DNA of 64,000 nucleotides from Phoma sp. XZ068 (GCA_004835665.1 RBKR01000004.1:1364001-1428000), one strand, 5' to 3'; shown: positions 23,098 through 34,803, counted from the first letter of the stretch. Numbers and translations are program-made. The notes: generated by a model from the letters alone, not told the origin.

Positions 23098-23513
23098 GTG
23101 AATGGGAGATGCCTGCACGTGTTATACTAAACCCATCATTGTTGAAATTCTGTTGGCTCTGCACACTGGCAACCGCTGCTGGTCCAGACCCCCTGTCAAC
23201 GTCTGTTGCTGCTACGTCGTCGTCACCGGGCAGGCGCACCGACCGCAATTCACGTTCACCTCCACACTCCACAAGAGCTTCCCCACAACAAACAGAAAAA
23301 CCCCGCAACTCCCACTCTCCCAACAACAACAAGCGCGATCACTGGCGAGCTTTGCTCTCCTAGATCAGCACCAGCGAGCGAGGCCTCTACACCCAACCAC
23401 ATCATCAACAGAAAAGTAAGTACCGAAGTCGTCTGCCAAACGGCCTTCTCCCCCTCCTGCGTTGTCTTCTATCCTCCAACTTGTGGTACCACACCTGATC
23501 ACCATCTGCAAAG
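23098..23513. other. intergenic and leader
   Basis: Contains a possible 5'-UTR intron (donor GTAAGT at 23416, acceptor AAAG ending at 23513, directly before the next ATG). Otherwise nothing seen. Confidence 0.4.
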
Positions 23514-24436
23514 ATGGCGACTGAGTTTACCATGCCCTCCAACATTACTTCTCCGGGCTCTCAGTACTCGGTTTCTTCCTCAGATGCTGTAACTGTCCCC
23601 AATCCTACACCTCTCGCAGAAGCACTCGAAAGCGAAGTCGTCGATCCACCACCCGAGATCGACTTCCATGCTATGACCAAGATCCTAGCCCCAATTGCCG
23701 AAAGGCTGAACGAAGCAGCCGAGGAAGCAATGTTCCCAACGCCGCCTATCAACACTGCGGTCACCTCACGTGCGAATTCTATTGTTTACCGCTACCCCTC
23801 CACCCGCAGCCGCGGATTGAGCACCATTGGCGATAGACTCGCCCGGGCCATGGCTGAGGGCCACAGATTTCATCATGACACAGACACGATGTCGAAGAGC
23901 GACCGCTCCATCCGCTCTTCTGGCCCCGCAGACGATGACAGTACGGGCGATCTCAGCGATCTGATCAGCGATGGAGGAAGGGGCCGGCACAACAGTGAGT
24001 CTTTTGATTTTTCAGCGCCCTTTTCTCTTTTCTAAGTATGATCTCAGTCGCCGTGGCTCTAGGCTCACCTCGCATCAACCCTATGGGGCTCATCTCCTTC
24101 ACATCCAACGATCTTGCCGATAGAGCTCCTGTGCCCTTCAACAGTGCCGTTCCCCTTGAGGACACCAGCGTCACAGGCATCGGCTCAGGAAGCGTCCACC
24201 CCGACAGCGCAACAAGCGCGGCGACCGGTGTCACGGAGATGAGTACGTGGAAGGAGGAGGTGGAAGGCCGCTTCGAGCGTGCTGTACAGTCTCTTGAGAA
24301 CCTGGCCCATGACGAACACTTGCTGGATCCCAGCAGGCCTATGGAGTACTACTACGAGGCGTATCTGAAGCGACTGCTAGGCGGCCTCAACCGAAAGATA
24401 CCTGTCGCCGTCGGTTTGATGGATAGGATTCAGTGA
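23514..24436 (+). CDS. fungal hypothetical protein, Ser-rich with C-terminal helices
   Basis: Two exons, 23514-23994 and 24063-24436, with a 68-bp intron (donor GTGAGT; acceptor TAG, chosen because it alone restores the phase); 284 residues. The N-terminal half has an amphipathic stretch (HAMTKILAPIAERLNEAAEE, about residues 52-71). Arg/Ser-rich segments follow. The C-terminal 70 residues are helical (WKEEVEGRFERAVQSLENL, then YYYEAYLKRLLGGLNRKI). There is no signal peptide or membrane segment. I do not recognise a family. Confidence 0.75.
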
Positions 24437-24928
24437 ACGTGAATATGGAGACTTGAAGGATGGAACGGGATTGAAGGGCAGGCGTGATTCAAGGGTCGGT
24501 ATGGAAATCAAGTCCTCTGGCATACTAAAAGACTGGCCTTAATGGTGATGGCATTCACGGACGAACGGCTCACAGGAGACTTTTCGAATGATTGACATCA
24601 TTCAAGCTTTAGCAACTAGCCATTGAAGCTACTTATAAACCTTTGAGATACGAAAAGTTTCAACAGGGTTTGATTATTCGTTGCAGTTTCCAGACTCGAC
24701 TGTGAACAGAAACTAATAACCTTCTAGCCTCTACATCACTGCGCCAGAAATTACGAGTTCAACCAGATGGAATTTACAGATCGAGACTAAAATTATTCGT
24801 TAAGCGTATCGCATGAGCGCTCTATGCACGTAGCCACCCCAGGGTATCACGCTTCTTTCTCTCCAATCCACATCTAATAATATCACCCACTATGCCAGAA
24901 CTGAACGCGGACCAAGGCAACTGCCCTG
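24437..24928. other. convergent intergenic region
   Basis: 3' ends of two genes; nothing else seen. Confidence 0.5.
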
Positions 24929-25765
24929 CTACATCAAGAAGTACATCAGCGCGCCCAGGACCGACACACCGAATGACTTTGAAGAGTCAACAATAACAGC
25001 ACCCGCAGCACCCTTGCTCGAGACCGCCGCGCTCGCATCCGGGACTTGTGTGGTGACAATAGTTGTTTGGGCCGCGACCGTAGTAGCCTGTGTGATAGTC
25101 TGAGGCGCAACACTACTGCTGACCGCAACGCCGTTCACAGTCGCTGCGCGGATGGTTCCAGGAATAGTTGTGGGTGCGGTGAATGTCGTGCCGGGGATGG
25201 TCGTTGTGTAGACAACGATAGAGCCGAGTTCAGACGCTGGAATAGCGCCACCAACTCCAGTCCCTGTGTACTGCGCAGGCACGCTGAGAGTGGAGGTGTT
25301 GGGCTTATCTTGAGGAGCAGCGGAATAGATGTTTCCACCCGAGTAATCACCGCTGAGGAGGTTGATGCTCTGACCGTTGGAAACATAGTCTCCAGAAGTC
25401 AGGGAACCGTACGAGCCATCAGGAAACTTGAAGTTTGTAGTGAACTTGTCGTAGCACATGGGGATGTTGAGGGACTGAACATTAACGCAGTTGAGAGACG
25501 CAAAACAACAGAAGCCGGAGGTTGCTGCGCGGGCGGTCAGGCCGCGCTTGGAGAAGGAGATGCCTTGGACAGAGTTGAGCACATCGACGTAAAGCGAGGA
25601 CAGGTCAGAGCCAACTGCGGGAGGATCGTTGCCAGTAGCGCCTGAGGGCTGGCAAGGCTCGCATGGGTTGTCGCTGGAGGCTTGGGCTTCGAGAGCTTGG
25701 AAGGGAGATCCAGGGGCGGCAGCGGCGGTCGCGGCAAGCGCAAGGGTGATGTATTTGAGCGACAT
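24929..25765 (-). CDS. GPI-anchored secreted protein with cysteine-rich middle
   Basis: Single exon, 278 residues from the ATG at 25765; the frame is open further upstream but a signal peptide begins exactly here (residues 1-17, LALAATAAAA). Cysteines: a CEPC pair near residues 34-37, GFCCFASLNC (about 88-97) and a C-Y-D at about 107. After a Gly/Ser-rich stretch comes a long Thr/Val/Ser-rich region (TTIPGTTF and TTIPGTI repeats, then ITQATTVAAQTTIVTTQ), suited to O-glycosylation. The hydrophobic C-terminus (GVSVLGALMYFLM) fits a GPI signal. It is probably a wall or surface protein; the family is a widespread fungal hypothetical and no enzyme motif is seen. Confidence 0.85.
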   Translation of the reverse strand: MSLKYITLALAATAAAAPGSPFQALEAQASSDNPCEPCQPSGATGNDPPAVGSDLSSLYVDVLNSVQGISFSKRGLTARAATSGFCCFASLNCVNVQSLNIPMCYDKFTTNFKFPDGSYGSLTSGDYVSNGQSINLLSGDYSGGNIYSAAPQDKPNTSTLSVPAQYTGTGVGGAIPASELGSIVVYTTTIPGTTFTAPTTIPGTIRAATVNGVAVSSSVAPQTITQATTVAAQTTIVTTQVPDASAAVSSKGAAGAVIVDSSKSFGVSVLGALMYFLM

Positions 25766-27583
25766 GTTGCGGACGTGGTGAACTGTTTGTATATTTGCGG
25801 CGCAACGAAGATGTGGTGTAGTGATTACGATAGATGTATATTCCAACGATCGACAGGTGTAATTACTGGTACCAGAAACGAGTGGCAGTTGCAACCTATT
25901 GTGCAGGCAGGACCGAAGTGCGAGAAATGGGATAGAGACGATGACAAAGGGGTCTGGGTCAAAGAAGCCTATATATTGCCAGATCTTGTTCAAAGCATCC
26001 AAATATACGACCGGCGTTGTGGTGCTAAGAGGTAAAGCCTGTCTCTTAGACCCAGTACACTATTGGCCTAGGATGAGCCGTGCCTCTTCGCGCATGCTCT
26101 ATCGCAGGTTACGTAGCGCATGGCCAAATGACGGTAGTCAGGATAGTGACCCTTGGGCCGATCAGACTTTGTTGGGGCATACTGCAAACGCTCTCCCTAC
26201 TCCACGCCCTGAGCATTTACAAAGGCAGGTGTGCCGTGCTTTAGTATTGACGAGACGTCATTGGCCGAGAGTAGTGGTTTGTCTTGGAAATCCTTTTTGG
26301 CGGCTTGTCGAGCATCGCTGTGGTTGAGTGTGCTTGTTCAGGCGACCACAATACGAGAACGCTAAGAGGCCAGCATTATGATTCGCCAAAGGGCAATTAA
26401 TCGGATGTGGTAGGCCGAAGGACAGCGCGATTTCCAGCGTAGAAATCATGCTGCAGGCCGCACACCGTCTTAATGTTGAAATAAAACGCGGGATGTGGGA
26501 AAATTCTCGTGTGGCGGCTGCCTCGCGTTCGGCATTAGTGTCTAGCGACTGTCGAAAACTGCCGCTTTGATGAAGTTCAACGTCATTACGGACGCCATGT
26601 CGGCGCTAGAAGCGAGCCAGTGCCTGCCAACGCTCACGACACTCCTTCTTGCATGGCATCCTGCAGAAATTGCAGAGCCAGGGCCATTTCGCGTACACTA
26701 ACATGCCGTCGGCACGCGACGGATGGCTGATCTATTCTGTTCTGAGGGTAATCACAGCAGTCAAGACTCAGCGGTCGCCTCGGCATTGGCTCGAGCCTTA
26801 CCTTATCTCAGCTCCCATTCATTGAAAGAAAGCTTGAGCCCTGTGGGTAGCTTTGAGATGCAACGCAAGGATTGGAGTCTTGACTGCCTCCACATTTCAA
26901 GTTGCCATTGTCCGAGTCCGGTTGATTTTCAGGTACCGCACATGTGTGCCTGTGCCGGTTCCAAAGCAAGCGTGCTCGACGGTACGGAACGCGGGTAAGG
27001 TCGAAGTCAGCCAACGTTATTGCTACTATGCCTCCTTTGAGCGAAGGGGAATAACCTTAGCACGGCCCGGACATATCAAAGCGGTTTGGTGCTGCCGGAA
27101 GATCCTGTCGGTGAGGTGCTACCATGGTATGTAAACTAAATTTAGAGGTTGCAACCTGAGCATCCAAGGCTCGAAGGATGTGATCTCGTGAGCGCGCACT
27201 GCATACAGGTGTGTTGTTTGCCACGTCTTGAACAAGGCTGTAAGCAAGCCTTTAATAGGTTCGTGCATGCAGAAGGCTGTCACATGCATTATCAACGGCC
27301 CTGCATGACACCCCTGCAATGCTCCTGGTGTGTGAGTATGTATGAAGCTGCTCGCCTCGAGGAAGATGCTTCGGAATCAACAATTGCTGATACTATCCCT
27401 GTAGCGCCTACAAGGCTTCACTAAGATTCAGTAGTAAGGTACCGTCGTAGTCACACGTTCGCCGTTGGCTTGGTGTCGTCTCCACCTCAAGAACTCGTAT
27501 CTCCAGACGCTGATCAAGCTCCACCGGAACCACTGCAGGAACATGGCCAGTTCTGAATGTGGAGCGCGATCATATTATGCCTA
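25766..27583. other. 1.8-kb intergenic region
   Basis: No convincing gene on either strand; only short frames of odd composition. The first 250 bases are the promoter of the GPI protein gene. Confidence 0.5.
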
Positions 27584-28281
27584 TCAACCAATGATTTTCC
27601 CTTTAAGCTCAGTTTTCTGCAAAACCTCTTTACCGCTCAGACCGTCTAATTGATTACCCTGCTTCTTCCTCCGCCACTCGAATTCTTCTCCATCGCCTCT
27701 ACTGGAGCGCTTCTCTAAAAGAGTTACTGGGTGCAGGACGACAGTGCCAATGATACAGAAGAAGGTTGCCCAGAACTGCCATAGATATACTAACACCCAA
27801 CCTCCTGGTGCAATAAACTTTATCCACTGGTCTATGGCGTAGAGGTCGTCTTGCGACTTGATATAGTACTTCTCGTCCTCATCGTTGCGTTCGAGTTTGA
27901 TGACCGAGGTCAGATGCACCGGTGCGTAGTAGAAGGGTATCAGCCAGATGCGGAAGATCTGGAAGATTGATACATATAGGATGAGATTCGACTCGTCAAA
28001 CGCTACTATTTGTAAGGCTGATGTCAAAAAGGTAACGGTGAGGGTTGACACGTACCAACACTTTGCACTGTGATGTCTATGTTTGGACTCATGATCTTGT
28101 ACCATCGGTAGATGATCTGCACTAGCAATCTCGAGTTTGGCCACTTCCCAGTACGACAGAAGGGGTGCGTGAAAGAGGCATTGGGTGTAAAATATGTCTC
28201 AATGGCTTGTCGCTGTGTCGAGGGTGGGGATTGTGTGAGCAGATGAATGACAGAAGCGATATCTTTAGCTGGGTCCTCCAT
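27584..28281 (-). CDS. NTF2-like (SigF-type) fungal membrane protein
   Basis: Two exons, 28056-28281 and 27584-28005, with a 50-bp intron (donor GTACGT, acceptor TAG); 215 residues. The N-terminal 75 residues hold an NTF2-like beginning: helices around IASVIHLLTQSPPSTQRQAI, then YFTPNASFTHPFCRT (about residues 30-44) and SRLLVQIIYRWYKIMSP. The second exon continues the beta sheet (YVSIFQIFRIWLIPFYYAPVHL) and ends in a hydrophobic segment (WQFWATFFCIIGTVVLHPV, about residues 158-176), likely a membrane anchor, with a basic tail. This matches fungal proteins annotated as SigF-like NTF2-like; their role is not established. Confidence 0.85.
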
Positions 28282-28673
28282 TATCGCTGGGGATCCAATG
28301 TAGTTTATACGACAATGCTCAAATATATTTGGCGAGGATCGGTAGGTTGGTGAAGGAAAAGAGGTTATCTGCAGCCATCGACAATTCACATGTCAAGTCG
28401 ACCTGTCCGAGAGAGAGGCTGACGTCATGAGATGCTCAGCTTCCCTTGGACTCCACACCTTAAATACCACAAAATCACAGCATAAACTAGAATGAGTCGC
28501 ATGTGAGGGAGATATATATCTAACTTGTTTGAATTGTTTTGTTCGTTGTTTGTATGATTATATATCGGAGAGCAGATGGCTCAACCAATGCATCCAGTGT
28601 GCAAAGGAGGCACTGCTCCTCCGTGGAAGGGCACATCATTTTATTATTACGCTATGCATACAGCCACAGCAAT
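28282..28673. other. intergenic
   Basis: Promoter side of the NTF2-like gene and 3' side of the flavin protein gene; nothing else seen. Confidence 0.5.
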
Positions 28674-29339
28674 CTACTGGGACTTCCACTGTGCGATTTC
28701 AGATTCGTCGAGATGCCTCAGCTTGTTGACACTGGGAGACTCGCCCGTCGCGATGCCCTTGGCCAGCTCAATGAAGCCGCCAACGGCGGTTCTCCTCGAG
28801 ACGGCGTACTGTGCAGTCTTTGCCTTGACCCTAATAATACCAATACGGGGGTCTTCTGGGCCACCATCGTGCTTGCCATCACCAAGATCGCCAATCCATG
28901 CCTTCAAAGCTGGCGAGTAGTGCTTCTTGACGACATCACGGTTCGTCTCGATCGAGGCGTGGCCAGAGATAGAGGCCCACTCGCCAGAGGGGTTGATGAA
29001 GCCAATGTTGACTGATGAGTCCTCCTTCAGGTCATCGGTCTTGCCAGACTCAGTATTGGTGTGGAAGAGAAGGTCGAAACCATTGCCCTCCTGCAAGGTT
29101 GTTAGATGCCGGGCCCAATGTATAGATCATTGGTGACATACCTTGGCGGCTAGAGCCATAGCACGGCTGGCGAGCAGGTCGCTGTCACCGGCGTGTGTGG
29201 TGAACAAGCAGAACTTGGTCTTGTCGATAAAGGTAAAGAGGTCTTCAACCTTCTCCTTCAAGGAAACCTCATCCTTGTTCTTCGCGGTGTAAGGATCGGC
29301 CGTCTTGGAGCCGGTGTCTGCGTTGCTGAATGAAGACAT
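28674..29339 (-). CDS. bli-3: BLI-3-type FMN-binding split-barrel protein
   Basis: Two exons, 29142-29339 and 28674-29090, with a 51-bp intron; 204 residues. The fold is that of pyridoxamine 5'-phosphate oxidase/general stress protein 26: helix VEDLFTFIDKTKFCLFTT (about 31-48), the SRAMAL strand (about 58-63), DLLFHTNTES (about 72-81), VNIGFINPSGEWASISGHA (about 92-110) and KHYSPALKAWIGD (about 120-132). This pattern matches Neurospora blue-light-induced protein BLI-3 and its fungal relatives, which are flavin-binding and often light- or stress-induced; the reaction is unknown. A perfect GATC-containing inverted repeat lies about 240 bp upstream (listed separately). Confidence 0.88.
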
Positions 29340-30149
29340 GGTGAAAGCTTGTGGTGTTCGTGTGAATTTGGTTTGGAATGAAGACTGCGAAATAGCTGTC
29401 AGCCCGCGCTTCGCGAGAGTGATTGGGCGGAACATTGACGTCTTCGTACCTTTGAGAGTGTGTTGTGGTGAGATCAGTTGCGTGCGGAGGGGGTTTTGTA
29501 GGTACATCATCAACGCGCTTCGATGACGTAGTGTACCACCCCACAAAACCGAGACCCGTTCTTTCGTGATTGAAGCTGTCAGATCACGGAATCAATTGCG
29601 TGATCTAGACTCTGAGCAGGTTGCTAAAAACAGCGAAGGCAACTGCATGTTTGTTGATGTGAAGCAGGGGACGCCAGAGGCTGTGTTGTTTCCCCCAGAA
29701 GCGCTGTTCTACAACTCTGGAACATATGTTTGCACTGAGATCCTGCTGGATTCTTCGGCTCAATGCAAAGCTCTTGATTCTACGTGATACTTTATAGTAG
29801 TAGGGCGGAAAAAGGTTATAGTTACTGACCTGGTGGCAAGATATTCGAGTCTCACGCTAAGAATCTGTCACGACCAACGACAGGAATAGGCACACTCAGA
29901 CTGAACATTAAGGAGATATATTACGATCTAAATGCACAGTGTTCCTACGCGAAACAAAAAAGTGTATAGAACACTGCGCAGAACCTAGACCTCATGCCAT
30001 GCCGCTGTCGTCCCGTAAACCATGCCGGAGGGAATAATTGAAGCTAAAAAGGATAAGATGCCGAACCAATGGCCGTAATAGATCTCGAACAGATCGTCAA
30101 ACTTTTCTCAGTGACACACAAGATGAACAGCTTGTAGAACAGGGGCGCA
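29340..30149. other. promoter of the flavin protein gene and 3' region of BFR1
   Basis: Holds the inverted repeat at 29581-29606. No other gene is supported. Confidence 0.5.
29581..29606. promoter_or_regulatory. perfect 8-bp inverted repeat with GATC cores
   Basis: AGATCACG (29581-29588) and CGTGATCT (29599-29606) are exact reverse complements around a 10-bp spacer. GATC followed by a CG is the core of white-collar light-response elements, and the next gene (start 29339) is of the bli-3 type. Binding is inferred. Confidence 0.45.
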
Positions 30150-31867
30150 CTATGCCTCAGTAGCCTCCTTGTCCTCGATGGACGCCTTCTTCAGGTCCTC
30201 GGCAACGTCAGCGGCAGCGTCGTGCTCTTGAGCGAGCTCAGCGGATGGAGAAGCAGAGCCATTGACGGCCTGGTTCTTCTGTGCGGGCTTGCGAGCAGAG
30301 TCTGTGGTGCCGTTGGCGGCGGCGTCCTCCTCAGCCTCGAGGCGTGCGATCTCCTTCTTCGCCTTCTCAATGTTCTGCGAGTGTCAGCTGAGAGTACTAT
30401 GCACAGAGTAATCAAATACACTCACCTCCTTAGTCTTGCGGTCCTGGTCTTCCTTCCAGTGTGCAAGCTTCTCCTTGAGCTTTTCAACGGTGGCGGGGAC
30501 GTCGGCCTGGCTTGAGGGTGCGTCAACACCAACCTTGGCGAGCTCCTCGATGATACCAATGTTCAGGTTGAACTTGGAAGGGGTTGGGGCAGCACCGCCC
30601 TTCTTGCCGCCCTTCTTGCCCTTCTTGCCACCAGTCCCCATGAAGTAGCTTTCCTCTTCGGTGTCCTTCTTTGAGATACGGGTGCCCTTGATGGCAGAGT
30701 CGTCAACAGTGCGCTGAGCAGAAGCAGCGAACTTGCCGGCAGACGCAGTCTCCTTGGCGGGAAGAGCAGATGGGTCAAAGTGACGGATGAGGCCTTCAGT
30801 AGCGTAGATCTCGTCCTGGTATGCGGGTGCGCTGGCCTCCTCGAGACGCTGTTCGGCAGCCTGCTTGCGCTTGCCGGCGAGATACTGAATCTGCTCCTGC
30901 TTCCTGCGCTCGTTGCGGGCCTTTCGGGCCTGGAAGTCGTACTCCTGGAATGCGCGCTTCTGCTGGTAGTATGTGTCCTTCAGCTCCTTCCTGGCAAGGT
31001 ACTTCTCCTGCTGCTCAGCCCGAGCTTTGTCGGCCTGCTCACGGAGAGCCTTGAGGTTCTTGAAAGCCTCGTCCTGCTCAGCCTTCAGGCCATCGAGCTC
31101 GGTCTGGAGCTTGGTGTATTTCTCGCTCAAGGCCTTCTGCTCGGGGTCGTCGAGGAGCTTCTTCTGGTCTGTGATCTGGGCCTTGATGTCATCAATGCCC
31201 TTCTGCTGCGAGTCGAAGCCAGAGAAGTTCTTGCGCGCCTTGTGGAGCGACGAGATCTCGGACAGGGCCTTCTTCTCATCGACCAGCTTCATCATGCCAG
31301 AGTCAACCTGCTTCTGAAGACGGGCGATCTCCTGGTCAACATCCTCGGCGGACTTGAAGTTGACGCGGCTCTTGTTGGTCTTGAGCTCGTTCTGGCGGGA
31401 CTTGAGCTGCTCGTCGAGCTTCTTCATCTTCTCGAAAATGGCATTACGCCCAGTCTTGTTGCCCTGCTGGGCCTGGCGGATAGCATTCAGCTCTGTCTTG
31501 AGCTCCTGCTGGCGCTTAGCGTTGGGGGAGTCCTTGTTGTTGGGACGGGCAGTGTCGAGCTTAGCCTTCGCGGCGTTCTGTCATGTTGTCAGCCACTGCA
31601 TCTCCATATACCTGGTTCCCAGGCGCTGCAGCTACCCGGCGGTAGAATGCGCACACCTGCGACAAGGCGACTAAGCGAGAAGTCGAAAATATCAAAACGT
31701 ACCAGCTTGTCCTGCGCCGCCTGATGCTCCTTCTCTGCCTTGGCGAGGTCCTCCTTGTACTTGTCCTCATCAGGCTTCTCAGGACGGGCATTCTGCTGCT
31801 TCTCTTGGGACGAAGTGGCATCGGCGGTAGCCACTGGGGCAGCGGAGGGGGTCGCGAGCTCAGCCAT
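30150..31867 (-). CDS. BFR1: BFR1-like nuclear segregation / mRNP protein
   Basis: Three exons, 31703-31867, 30426-31577 and 30150-30374; introns 125 and 51 bp; 513 residues. It is almost entirely coiled coil, Lys/Glu/Gln-rich. Conserved landmarks of the family: the RPNNKDSPN motif after the first helix, KLDEQLKSRQNELKTNKSRV, the YYQQKRAFQEYDFQARKARN stretch and a C-terminal KFNLNIGIIEELAKVGVDAPSSQADVP block. Yeast Bfr1 binds polysome-associated mRNPs at the ER, affects P-bodies and ploidy, and suppresses brefeldin A sensitivity. The Lys/Gly run (GKKGKKGGKKGG) and low-complexity ends are typical. It is divergent from HEM4 with 249 bp between the ATGs. Confidence 0.92.
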
Positions 31868-32116
31868 TTTGACGATCAATTGGAGTCGAAAATCCAATCG
31901 GGTGGAATGCGACGGACGGGCGAAAGTGGAGAGGGGAGGACCGGGCGAGGGAGATGGGGATGATCAAGGTCCTGAGGACAAATAATTGATAAATTGGGCG
32001 GGTCGCTCCCTCGAGCGGTGCACGGGTGAGCCGCGGCGACATACGGTTAGCGTGATTCCGACCAGTAGGAGCCGCCCTGACCGCGAACATGTACACTTCC
32101 ACTCGACAACAGCAGC

Positions 32117-33046
32117 ATGGCAGAGCACTCTCGAGGGAAAGTCCCCATCTTACTGCTGAAGACCAAGTCAGTGCCGACTGATACCTATGAGGAGCTTTTT
32201 TCGACCTGCGACAATGATCAGTACGCCCCGCAATTTGTGCCCGTACTCGAGCACAGGTTCAAGCGGGATGCCCTAGCCACTGTGCGCCAGCACATACTCA
32301 ACCGAGGCCTCGTGCCGACATCGCAAAAGGGTCTTGCGACATACGGCGCCTTGATCTTTACTTCACAGCGGGCTGTAGAGGCATTTCATGAAGTAGTGGA
32401 GGACATTCGACGAGAGGGCGTTCATACAGTTGACGATCTGTTGCCTGAGAGCCTCCCTCTTTATGTCGTTGGGCCGGCTACCGCACGTGGGCTGCGCGCG
32501 TTGAATCTGAGCTGTCCCATTTTGGGTGAAGAGACAGGTAACGGAGAAGCCCTTGCGGGCTTCATTCTGGACCACTACAACGCCCTGTACCCGGGTGTCT
32601 TGAACCCACCAATTCTTTTCATGGTCGGCGACAAGAGAAGAGACATAATTCCAAAAACCCTGCAGTCTGAGCAGCTACCCTCCGATAAATGCGCCAAGGT
32701 AGACGAGTTGGTGATATATGAAACGGGCGAGATGCTGTCGTTCAGGACCGACTTCACCACGCAATGGCGAAAGCATGCAAACAGCGGATCGAAGCGCCAA
32801 TGGGTTGTGGTCTTTTCGCCAACAGGCTGCCAGGCAATGCTCGAAAGTCTACACCTTCTCAATACCAGCACAGGGAGAGCGGAGAAGGCAGACGGCCCAA
32901 GGGACATCCTAATAGCAACAATTGGCCCCACCACTCGCGACTATCTGATTAACGAGTTCGGATTTACCCCAGATGTCGTTGCAGAGAAGCCAAGCCCAGA
33001 AGGCATTGCTGAAGGTATACGAGCATTCACGGAGTTACAGTTGTAG
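32117..33046 (+). CDS. HEM4: uroporphyrinogen-III synthase
   Basis: Single exon, 309 residues. HEM4 closes hydroxymethylbilane to uroporphyrinogen III with inversion of ring D, the fourth step of haem synthesis, in the cytosol. Family signs: VPILLLKTKS at the N-terminus, the YGALIFTSQRAVEAF motif (about residues 76-90), LPLYVVGPATARGLRAL (about 113-129), PPILFMVGDKRRDIIP, and near the end ATIGPTTRDYLINEFG (about 270-285) followed by KPSPEGIAEGI. This two-domain Rossmann-like order and the length fit fungal HEM4. No mitochondrial signal is visible, as expected. Confidence 0.93.
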   Translation: MAEHSRGKVPILLLKTKSVPTDTYEELFSTCDNDQYAPQFVPVLEHRFKRDALATVRQHILNRGLVPTSQKGLATYGALIFTSQRAVEAFHEVVEDIRREGVHTVDDLLPESLPLYVVGPATARGLRALNLSCPILGEETGNGEALAGFILDHYNALYPGVLNPPILFMVGDKRRDIIPKTLQSEQLPSDKCAKVDELVIYETGEMLSFRTDFTTQWRKHANSGSKRQWVVVFSPTGCQAMLESLHLLNTSTGRAEKADGPRDILIATIGPTTRDYLINEFGFTPDVVAEKPSPEGIAEGIRAFTELQL

Positions 33047-33440
33047 AAATCCACACAACTTCGTACCTCTACTCCGGTCCTTTTGTGTATGATGCTCTTG
33101 CTGCTGTGTCTTCGAAGCGGTTGTAATTTAGCTCAAAGTAAGTTGCTCTGATGCGGAGCTACATGGAAGGCTCAGCATCATGTAGATGTCACGGGCTAAC
33201 AAAGGCAAGGTTCGTGTCCGAATCATAGCTAACCTGTATCTGTTCGCGGGTCTGGTCCTTAGTGTAGTACAACTTTTTTGTGACATCATCGACGCGAAAC
33301 CGACGCGCTAGAGAGCAGCTCAAAGCCAGGTCGCGCCCCAGGACAACTTCATATCTCGTCACACGCTCTAGAGGCCTTCGGTTCCAACATTCTACTTCTG
33401 ATCGAATCTCGTTCCCATCAGACTCCAACACTTCACCAAA
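33047..33440. other. intergenic
   Basis: 3' region of HEM4 and promoter of the next gene; nothing else seen. Confidence 0.5.
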
Positions 33441-34803
33441 ATGGTAGGAACGCGGTCTTCAGCTCGTAACGGCAACACCGACTCGAGCCCAGCTAAGAGC
33501 GATGCTGTAGCTGGAACTAAGCGCAAAACGGAGGCAGACGCCGATACTGAGAGCTCTTCCAAACGCGGTCGAAAGGCCTCCAAGAACCAACCAACTATAG
33601 ACAGCATGCTCGACAATAAGCCCGAGGATCCCAAGGTCGACGACAAGAAGACTGGAAATGATATCGACACCGAGATGCAAGAAGCTGCACAGGACGTGGC
33701 GGAGGACGCTGAGAACGATAAGGCTGAACCAAAATCGAGCGAGCAGCCAGTGCGAAGCGAGAGTGAGAAAGCCACTAAGGAGAAGAGTACGGAAGCAAAT
33801 GGTGCGAATGGTCAGGAAACTAGTGGCAAGACAGATGCGTCTTCAGACAACAGAAGCGAAGAGGCAACAAAGCCTGAAGCAAACCATGATGGTGCTATCG
33901 AAGAGTCATCACAGCGTGAGAAGAAGGTGCCATCAAATATCCTCGAGAAAGGTGTCATCTATTTCTTCACGCGTAATCGGGTCAGCGTCGATGAAGCTGA
34001 GAGCGTGGGCGACCTCCAGCGCACTTTCTTCGTCCTCCGACCTTTGCCCACGGGTGCCAAGCTAGGCGATGGAGTCGTACAAGACCTCAAAAATAACCGT
34101 CTGTTTGCGCTACCCAAGAAAGTCTTCCCCAAGTCTCACAGCGATCGCTTCATGGCGTTTGTTGAGAAGGCGAATACGAGCATCCAAGATCTGAAAGACA
34201 ACTTTTTCAAAGGGGCAGAGTACAGCACCCAAACGCAAGGCACTCGCCACATTGATCCTGTAACACCCGTTGCAGAAGGTGTTTACCTAATCACCCGGAC
34301 TGAGGACGCTACTACCCATCTCGTATATTCGACTACGATCCCTTCTGAAATTGGCGAAGTCCAAGAGGATCTTGGCATCAAAGATCAAGGCAGCTTCATT
34401 ATCAGCGTGAAGAATCCCGAGCGCAGTGGCCCAGCAAGTGCTTCACTACCCCAGAAGCCAGACTTCTCCAAGGAGATAATCGAGGAGTTCCGCGGGCTCG
34501 CCTGGGCTGAGGTCAAGCCCAAATACCTGGATCATGAATACTGCCAAGTCCTGCTTATTGGCGAGGACACTGACAAGGCAGTCGAGCCTACTAAAAAGAA
34601 TGAAAGGAATGGCAAAGAAACGCCGAGGGATGAAATCGAACAGCTAGAGCACGAGGACGAGCTTCGAGTTGAGCATCTGAAGGGTGAGTCTAAAACTGTT
34701 AGACGTTTGTTTGCGTGCTAACTTGTTGCTAGGGGATGACTCGATTTTCGAAGATTTGAAGATCCACAAAGACGAGTACCCCAAGCTGCCTACCACCTGG
34801 TAG
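33441..34803 (+). CDS. fungal nuclear protein of the family often labelled 'BTB domain transcription factor'
   Basis: Two exons, 33441-34683 and 34733-34803, with a 49-bp intron (donor GTGAGT, CTAAC branch site); 437 residues. The first 165 residues are disordered and rich in Lys/Glu/Ser/Asp, with a nuclear-type basic cluster (KRGRK near residue 41). The conserved core runs from about residue 170 to 370: VPSNILEKGVIYFFTRNRV, FFVLRPLPTGAKLGDG, NNRLFALPKKVFPKS, GTRHIDPVTPVAEGVY, TIPSEIGEVQEDLG and GSFIISVKNP. Related fungal proteins carry the BTB-transcription-factor name in annotations I recall, but no BTB fold or DNA-binding motif is visible here. The core looks like a distinct beta-rich domain of unknown function. 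Confidence 0.85.

Noticed and set aside
30780..31724. 314-codon plus-strand frame
   Set aside because: Antisense of BFR1; Leu/Val-rich reflection of the Lys/Glu coiled coil.
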